20,138 bases of DNA, taken from the NCBI GenBank assembly GCA_050256015.1, contig JBFWIL010000013.1:1-20138 (forward strand), in the 5' to 3' direction. The translations under genes and the position numbers were made by a program. The stretch comes from JBFWIL01 sp050256015 (GTDB lineage: Bacteria > Bacteroidota > Bacteroidia > Bacteroidales > Prolixibacteraceae). The first letter of the stretch is position 1; each line of letters begins with the position of its first letter. The notes below the pieces were generated by a model. It was not told the origin of the DNA. It searched no databases and saw only the letters and a list, made by a program, of their open reading frames with translations. This document shows positions 14,824 through 20,138 of this stretch, in pieces.

Positions 14824-16362
14824 ATGAAGTCAAACATTAACCTATTAAAAATCAGACTGCAGCTTATTGCGTGTTTAAGTGTGGTCTTCGCTGTTTCATG
14901 CACAAATCCTTCGGGCCTTCAGTCCGAAGGAAACACGGACCAGACCTTCCAAAACCCGGTGCTGGGGGGCGATTATCCCGATCCGTCCGTTTTCCGGGAC
15001 GGAAAGGATTATTACATGACCCATTCCTCTTTCGAGTATTATCCCGGACTGCTGGTCTGGCATTCCACCGACCTGGTTCACTGGACCCGGGTGTGCCATG
15101 CCCTGCACAAATATGTGGGTTCGGTCTGGGCTCCCGATTTTGTCAGGTACGGGGAAACCTATTACATATATTTTCCGGCGGGGGGAACAAACTGGGTGGT
15201 CACCGCCTCTTCTCCCGAAGGTCCCTGGTCTGATCCGGTAGACCTGAATTTGCCGGGATTCATTGATCCCGGCCATGTGGCCGATGCAGAAGGAAATCGG
15301 TACCTGTACCTGTCGAAAGGGTATATCATCCGGCTTACCGATGACGGGCTGGCTACCGTCGGGGAACCGGAGTATGTCTATGAAGGATGGGAGTTTCCCA
15401 AAAACTGGAGCACGGAATGCTTCTGCCTGGAGTCGCCCAAGTCGACCGTGAAGGACGGTTATTTTTATCTGACCGTAGCCGAAGGGGGTACAGCCGGACC
15501 GGCTACTTCGCATATGGTGGTCTCCGCCCGGGCCGCTTCACCTTTCGGCCCCTGGGAAAATTCGCCCTACAATCCGGTGGTACATACCGAAAGCCGGGAT
15601 GAGTTCTGGTGGAGCCAGGGCCACGGTACCCTGGTGGATGATGTGGAAGGCCGGAGCTGGATTGTGTACCATGGCTATGAAAAGGGTTTTCATACGCTGG
15701 GAAGACAAACGCTGATGCTCCCGGTTGAATGGACCGATGATCACTGGTTCCGGGTTCCCGAAGGGGTGAAGAGCAGCGGACTGTTGGAGTTGCCTGCAGG
15801 AGAACCTTCGGAAGACGGAACCGGATTGTCTGACGATTTTTCCGGAGACCGGCCCGGTTTGCAGTGGCAGTTTTTCCGGGATTATGATCCGCAGCGGGCA
15901 CGGGTGGTGGATGGCAGGCTGGTTTTTTCGGCCAAAGGAAGTTCTTTCGCAGATAGCTCGCCGCTGCTGGTTAATGCTTCCGGCCGCTGCTATGAGATTA
16001 CTGCGGAATTTACCCTTGAGGAAGGCGTTACCGCAGGCCTTTGCCTCTATTACAACGAACAGGCCAATGTCCGGATAGCGGCGGATCAGTCGGTGTTTAC
16101 GGTATATGTCAGGGAAAATGCCAAGATCCGCGAAAAGAATGTGCTGGGGAATCATGGTTATCTGCGGATTCTGAACGAAGACAACGAGGTAAGCTTTTAC
16201 TTCAGCGCCAATGGCAGCAAATGGAGCCGTATAGAACGAAGCCTCGATGCCACCGGATACAATCATAATGTGTTCGGGGAGTTTTTGAGTTTGCGGGCCG
16301 GATTGTTTGCTTTCGGGGACGGAAAGGTGACCTTTGACCATTTTGTTTACCGGTCGCTTTAG
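14824..16362 (+). CDS. GH43-family glycoside hydrolase lipoprotein
   Basis: A 512-residue lipoprotein hydrolase of the arabinofuranosidase/beta-xylosidase type, expected to remove arabinose or xylose from plant-type glycans. The signal peptide ends FAVSC with lipidated Cys26. The five-bladed propeller (about 42-325) shows the three acidic residues of the family: Asp53 in YPDP (base), Asp148 in FIDPGH (pKa modulator) and Glu203 in LESPK (acid). Also visible are SVWAPDF (100-106) and the QGHG motif with His267 that helps hold the metal. The C-terminal half (about 335-512) is a jelly-roll of the beta-xylosidase C2/DUF1349 type, with LSDDFSG at 335-341 and ending TFDHFVYRSL. The subfamily, and so arabinosidase versus xylosidase, cannot be decided by eye. 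Met1 is followed by a typical lipoprotein signal, supporting the start. The HTCS gene begins 41 bp later. Confidence 0.93.
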   Translation: MKSNINLLKIRLQLIACLSVVFAVSCTNPSGLQSEGNTDQTFQNPVLGGDYPDPSVFRDGKDYYMTHSSFEYYPGLLVWHSTDLVHWTRVCHALHKYVGSVWAPDFVRYGETYYIYFPAGGTNWVVTASSPEGPWSDPVDLNLPGFIDPGHVADAEGNRYLYLSKGYIIRLTDDGLATVGEPEYVYEGWEFPKNWSTECFCLESPKSTVKDGYFYLTVAEGGTAGPATSHMVVSARAASPFGPWENSPYNPVVHTESRDEFWWSQGHGTLVDDVEGRSWIVYHGYEKGFHTLGRQTLMLPVEWTDDHWFRVPEGVKSSGLLELPAGEPSEDGTGLSDDFSGDRPGLQWQFFRDYDPQRARVVDGRLVFSAKGSSFADSSPLLVNASGRCYEITAEFTLEEGVTAGLCLYYNEQANVRIAADQSVFTVYVRENAKIREKNVLGNHGYLRILNEDNEVSFYFSANGSKWSRIERSLDATGYNHNVFGEFLSLRAGLFAFGDGKVTFDHFVYRSL

Positions 16363-16380
16363 TTTTTTATTCCTATTTTA

Positions 16381-16395
16381 GCAGATCTGATCTGC
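16381..16395. promoter_or_regulatory. 15-bp palindrome in the GH43-HTCS gap
   Basis: GCAGATC-T-GATCTGC is a perfect 7-bp inverted repeat around one base, 8 bp before the HTCS start codon. It overlaps the 3' end of a weak -7-like box TATTTTAG (16374-16381), which lacks a correctly spaced -33 element. As RNA the 1-nt loop could not close tightly, so a dimeric protein site or a translation-blocking structure is more likely than a terminator. The bound factor is unknown. Confidence 0.4.
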
Positions 16396-16403
16396 CGTGA
16401 TCT

Positions 16404-19400
16404 ATGAAACTGTACCTGATCATCCTGTTAATCCTGCTTGCCGGGATGGTTTCAGGCCGGAGCCGTTCTTCCTTCGAGCATTTTTCCGTGGAAGACGGGC
16501 TGGCCAATAACTCGGTGCGTGCCATTTTTCAGGACCGGGAAGGATTTCTTTGGTTCGGGACTCTAAACGGACTTTGCCGGTATGACGGACAACAGTTCCG
16601 GACTTTTGCCTTTGATCCGGGTAATCCGGCTTCTATAAGTGACAACAAGATCCGGAGCATTACCCAGGACGGAGCGGGCTATCTTTGGATTACCACCTAC
16701 AACAACCATGTTCACCGTTTTGATTCCCGAACGGAAACCTTTGTTAATTTTCCGGGAGCTCTTGGGGAGCGGTTCGCAACATGCCAGGTCCGTTTTATCC
16801 GGGAGTCTTCGCCGGGAGTAAACTGGTTGGTCTTAAGCGGACAGGGGTGTGTCCGTGTCATTTCTTCTCCCGGCAGTCCGGATTTCCGGACAGACTGGTT
16901 TCGGGAGGGAAAAGAACTGCCTGCTGCGGATATTAATTTTATTTATCCCGGAGAAGGAGGACGGCTTTGGATAGGCACGGACCAGGGCTTGGTTTGTATG
17001 GAGAACGACAGAATATACCCGGGTAAGCCGGAAACTTTACGCATGTTTTTGCCGGCTTGCGGTGTAGTAAGTATGCTGGAGACAGACCGGGGCGTGTGGA
17101 TCGGATGCCGGGATGGGTCAATCTTCCGGCTTACCGGCAATCAGCTTATACGGGTCCGGGAGAAGTCGAAAACAAGAAATCAGGACCGGCGCATCACTTT
17201 TCTGGTTTCCCTTCCGGGTCAGCGAATCTGTGCCGGAAGCAGCGAGGGACTGCTACTCATTCATGAAGAAACCGGTAGGCTGAGTTGCCTGAACAGCCGC
17301 AACAGCAATCTTCTTTCTGATCGGCTGCTTTCCTGTTATCCTGATCGTTACGGCGATTTGTGGCTGGTAACCGGTCTGAGGGGAGTGATTCGCTTTCAGC
17401 CGGAGTCAGATCGTTTTATCCATTATCCCCTGCATCCGGAAATCCGGCAGACCATACAGGAAGGAGAGAAACAGGTTTTCCGGGAAGACTGTAACGGGAA
17501 ACTCTGGATTGGTATCTACGGAGGCGGATTATCATGCTTCAACAGGGAAACCGGGCAGTTTGAACAATTTCTTTACGAAGCGGATAACCCGGGAAGCCTT
17601 TCTTCCAATCTGGTTCTTTCCCTTTTTGAGGACCGCTCGGGCAACCTCTGGGCAGGTACATACAAGCGCGGACTGAACCGGATAAGTCTGCAGCAAGACA
17701 ATTTCCGTTTCGCGGGCGAACGGAAGCGCAAGCGCGATTACAACAATGAGGTCCGTGCCTTGTTTTGCGACAGCAAAAACAGGATATGGACAGGAAATAA
17801 ACGGGGGGAGCTTGTGGTTTACGACCGGGATATGAATCTGCTTTTTACCGGGAACGATCTGCCCGGGCTTGGTCCTGAAACCTTGGCTGCGGGTATTTAT
17901 GCCTTTGAGGAAGATCGGGACCGTAATCTTTGGATAGGCACCAAGGGAAACGGAATCTTTGTGCTTAAAGAGCTGCAGGTTCTGGATGAAGGGCCGCCTT
18001 TTTCCGGCATATTAAATACGGAGCATTTTTTTTCCGGTAACGGACTGCCGGGCAGGCTTACTCATGATGATGTGTTCGATCTGCATGAGGACCGCTTTGG
18101 ACAAATGTGGGTGGCCTTGTATCATGGAGGGATAAATGTGATCCGGAATCCGTTTCGGAAAGACCGGCAAATTTTGCAGTACAGGCATAATGAGGAAGAC
18201 CGTTTCTCTCTGGTGGATAACCGTGTCCGTTGCCTGCTAGAGGATTTTCGGGGAAATATGTGGATCGGTACGGCAAACGGACTGAGTTTCCTTCCGGCCG
18301 ACTATGTGCCGGCGCCGGGAAAGAAGTTTAGTTCCTGTGTCCGTTCGGACACGCCTGGGAGTTTGTCGAACAATGATATTATCAGCATTGCCCAGGATTC
18401 GAAAGATAATATCTGGATCTGTACTTACGGGGGCGGACTGAACCGGCTGAGTCCGGAAAGCAGGGAGCCTCCTTTTGCCTTTTTTCCGTTTACCGATAAA
18501 GAAGGACTTCCCGGCAACCTGGTGCTGGGAGTGGTGGAAGATCTGAGGAATAACCTCTGGATCAGCACCGATTTTGGTCTGTCCAAATTCCGGCCCGAAG
18601 ATCAAAGCGTGGAGAATTTTTATGAAGCAGACGGGTTGCCGGAGAACTCCTTTTCGGAAAGTTCCGGGATACTGACTCCGTGCGGGAAAGTTGTTTTCGG
18701 GGATCTTTCAGGTATGATCTGGTTTGAGCCTGACTCCATCCGTAAATCACATAAACCGGTTCCGGTGGTGCTGACCGACCTGCTGGTCAGCGGGCAGCCC
18801 GATCCCGGATTGCTGCAGGAAGCCCGCAGTTTGCTTGGGGATACGCTGCGGACATTACAGCTGAAGCACAATGAGAATTTTCTGAGCTTTCAGTTTGCCG
18901 CTCTCGATTTTGGTTCTCCATCAAAAATACGCTACCGTTATAAGCTGGAACCCTACGAGGAAAACTGGAACCTGGCGGGTAAGCTGAACCAGGCTTTATA
19001 CCGGGAGCTGGCTCCCGGTGATTACCTGTTCCGGCTCCGGGCTACCAACAGTGACGGACTTTGGGTTAATCCGGAACTTAAGCTCGGCCTTACCGTCGCC
19101 CCGCCACCCTGGAGAACGGGCTGGGCCTGCCTGTTTTATCTGCTGGTGGCCGGTGCATTGTTTCTTCTGGTCAGGCGTATTCTGCTTGAGCGAATACGGT
19201 TGAAACATGAAGTGGAGTATGCGAAAAGACTGTCGGAGGAAAAACTTCGGTTTTATACCAGCATTTCGCATGAATTTAAAACACCCCTGGCTCTGATTAT
19301 CGGTCCCGTGGAAGATCTGCTGGCTTCGGCAGACTTGTCTCCGCTGTTGCAAAAACCCCTCCTGATGATCCGGCGAAATGCCTGCCGTCTGCTGGAGCTG

Positions 19401-20138
19401 ATTGAACAGCTTATGGATTTCCGGAAAATACAAAAGGGTTTCTTTCGGGTTCATCCGGCAACCGGCGATCTGGTAAATTTTCTGAATGAAATATACCGGC
19501 TGTTTCTGCCTCTGGCGGAAAAACAGCAGATCTGTTTTGATTTTTCCACAGCTTTGCCGGAACTGGTGACGACCACCGATTTTAAACTGCTGGAGAAAAT
19601 TGTTTTTAATTTGCTGTCCAATGCTTTCAAGCATACACCTGCCGGGAAGAAAATCAGTTTGCTGTTGTCGGCTAATCACGGAAATGCTCGTTATCAGATC
19701 GCCGTCAAAGATGAGGGCGAAGGCATACCGGAAGCCGACATGATGTGTCTTTTTGAGCGTTTCAGCCTGTCCAATGCTTCCCGGTGGAAAGAGGAATCGG
19801 GAACCGGTGTGGGACTGTCGCTGGCCAGGGAACTGACCGGTTTGCTCGAAGGGAGTATTGATGTGAGCAGCACACCTGGCCAGGGAAGTTGTTTTACCGT
19901 TGATTTTCCGGTATGCCGGGAACCTGCATCCGCCCAGCCCGAAACTCACCCCGAAACAGCTTACACCCGGAAATATACTCTTCGGGAAGCAAGTATGTCC
20001 GCCTTAAATCCGGAGACCCGAAAAAAAAACCCGGCAAAAAGGGAAACCGTTCTGGTGGTGGAAGATCATCCAGAGCTGAGTGACAATCTGGCGGAACAGC
20101 TTTCGGATAAATACCGGGAGCTGCAGGCAGTTAACGGA
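16404..20138 (+). CDS. Hybrid two-component system (HTCS) sensor/regulator, 3' end missing
   Basis: The frame stays open for 1245 codons from ATG 16404 to the window edge. HTCS proteins fuse sensor, kinase and transcription factor in one inner-membrane chain and switch on glycan-use genes in Bacteroidetes. Signal peptide or anchor: about 1-19. The periplasmic part has about 14 repeats with the motif L-W-(I/F)-G-T (first Trp50, last Trp719), as expected for two seven-bladed propellers. The Y_Y_Y domain is about 822-890 and the transmembrane helix about 905-925. Kinase: H-box ISHEFKTPLALI with His956, N-box LLSNAFKHT with Asn1073, G1 KDEGEGI with Asp1103, and the glycine-rich GTGVGLSL. A linker of about 45 residues leads to the receiver, which begins TVLVVEDHPE (1215-1224) and is cut by the window. 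Its phospho-acceptor Asp and the expected AraC-type DNA-binding domain lie outside. The gene lies 41 bp after GH43. Confidence 0.95.
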   Translation, partial: MKLYLIILLILLAGMVSGRSRSSFEHFSVEDGLANNSVRAIFQDREGFLWFGTLNGLCRYDGQQFRTFAFDPGNPASISDNKIRSITQDGAGYLWITTYNNHVHRFDSRTETFVNFPGALGERFATCQVRFIRESSPGVNWLVLSGQGCVRVISSPGSPDFRTDWFREGKELPAADINFIYPGEGGRLWIGTDQGLVCMENDRIYPGKPETLRMFLPACGVVSMLETDRGVWIGCRDGSIFRLTGNQLIRVREKSKTRNQDRRITFLVSLPGQRICAGSSEGLLLIHEETGRLSCLNSRNSNLLSDRLLSCYPDRYGDLWLVTGLRGVIRFQPESDRFIHYPLHPEIRQTIQEGEKQVFREDCNGKLWIGIYGGGLSCFNRETGQFEQFLYEADNPGSLSSNLVLSLFEDRSGNLWAGTYKRGLNRISLQQDNFRFAGERKRKRDYNNEVRALFCDSKNRIWTGNKRGELVVYDRDMNLLFTGNDLPGLGPETLAAGIYAFEEDRDRNLWIGTKGNGIFVLKELQVLDEGPPFSGILNTEHFFSGNGLPGRLTHDDVFDLHEDRFGQMWVALYHGGINVIRNPFRKDRQILQYRHNEEDRFSLVDNRVRCLLEDFRGNMWIGTANGLSFLPADYVPAPGKKFSSCVRSDTPGSLSNNDIISIAQDSKDNIWICTYGGGLNRLSPESREPPFAFFPFTDKEGLPGNLVLGVVEDLRNNLWISTDFGLSKFRPEDQSVENFYEADGLPENSFSESSGILTPCGKVVFGDLSGMIWFEPDSIRKSHKPVPVVLTDLLVSGQPDPGLLQEARSLLGDTLRTLQLKHNENFLSFQFAALDFGSPSKIRYRYKLEPYEENWNLAGKLNQALYRELAPGDYLFRLRATNSDGLWVNPELKLGLTVAPPPWRTGWACLFYLLVAGALFLLVRRILLERIRLKHEVEYAKRLSEEKLRFYTSISHEFKTPLALIIGPVEDLLASADLSPLLQKPLLMIRRNACRLLELIEQLMDFRKIQKGFFRVHPATGDLVNFLNEIYRLFLPLAEKQQICFDFSTALPELVTTTDFKLLEKIVFNLLSNAFKHTPAGKKISLLLSANHGNARYQIAVKDEGEGIPEADMMCLFERFSLSNASRWKEESGTGVGLSLARELTGLLEGSIDVSSTPGQGSCFTVDFPVCREPASAQPETHPETAYTRKYTLREASMSALNPETRKKNPAKRETVLVVEDHPELSDNLAEQLSDKYRELQAVNG

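Noticed and set aside
18996..19949. 317-codon minus-strand frame at the right end
   Set aside because: It covers the Y_Y_Y, transmembrane and kinase region of the HTCS gene, whose plus-strand frame is unbroken and has all expected motifs.
1..20138. Mobile elements, phage genes, CRISPR arrays, tRNA or rRNA genes
   Set aside because: No transposase, integrase, terminal inverted repeats with target duplications, regularly spaced repeats, or conserved RNA sequences were seen on either strand.

Overview
The window looks like a chromosomal segment of a Bacteroidota (Bacteroidetes) bacterium. The evidence is a SusC/SusD pair, an ECF sigma factor/FecR pair of the Bacteroidetes type, a hybrid two-component system (HTCS) regulator, and promoter boxes resembling the Bacteroidetes -7 consensus TAnnTTTG, with few Shine-Dalgarno sequences. 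No rRNA, tRNA, CRISPR array, insertion sequence or phage gene was seen. A genus cannot be assigned by eye. Apart from one minus-strand gene at the left edge, every gene is on the plus strand.

Left part (1-2949): a GbsR/MarR-type repressor (minus strand) lies between two inverted repeats of identical architecture, GTTC-N10-GAAC, which are probably its operators. Facing away from it is a two-component system: a membrane histidine kinase overlapping an OmpR/PhoB-type response regulator by 8 nt.

Middle left (2950-6666): directly after the regulator gene are four TGACA direct repeats on one helical phase. They run into a good promoter for a small secreted Cys-containing protein. Next come two translationally coupled secreted proteins, each made of two beta-galactosidase-type (GH2 N-terminal) jelly-roll domains with no catalytic domain, and then a YfeH/SBF-like transporter. 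I infer that the two-component system controls at least the first of these genes. The job of the cluster is unknown, and it is the best candidate here for an undescribed system.

Right part (6774-20138, open at the right edge): a polysaccharide/glycan utilisation locus. An ECF sigma factor and a FecR-type anti-sigma factor precede a SusC transporter that carries the N-terminal STN signalling domain, and then an unusually long SusD lipoprotein. A strong intrinsic terminator closes this unit. After a 432-bp gap holding two candidate promoters and two perfect palindromes comes a GH43 lipoprotein (arabinofuranosidase/xylosidase type). It is followed by an HTCS sensor/regulator that runs off the end of the window just inside its receiver domain. 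The likely scheme is that SusC/SusD import arabinose- or xylose-containing oligosaccharides, import is reported through STN-FecR to the sigma factor to raise susCD expression, and the HTCS senses a released sugar in the periplasm to control GH43 and/or genes beyond the window. The substrate is inferred only from the GH43 family.
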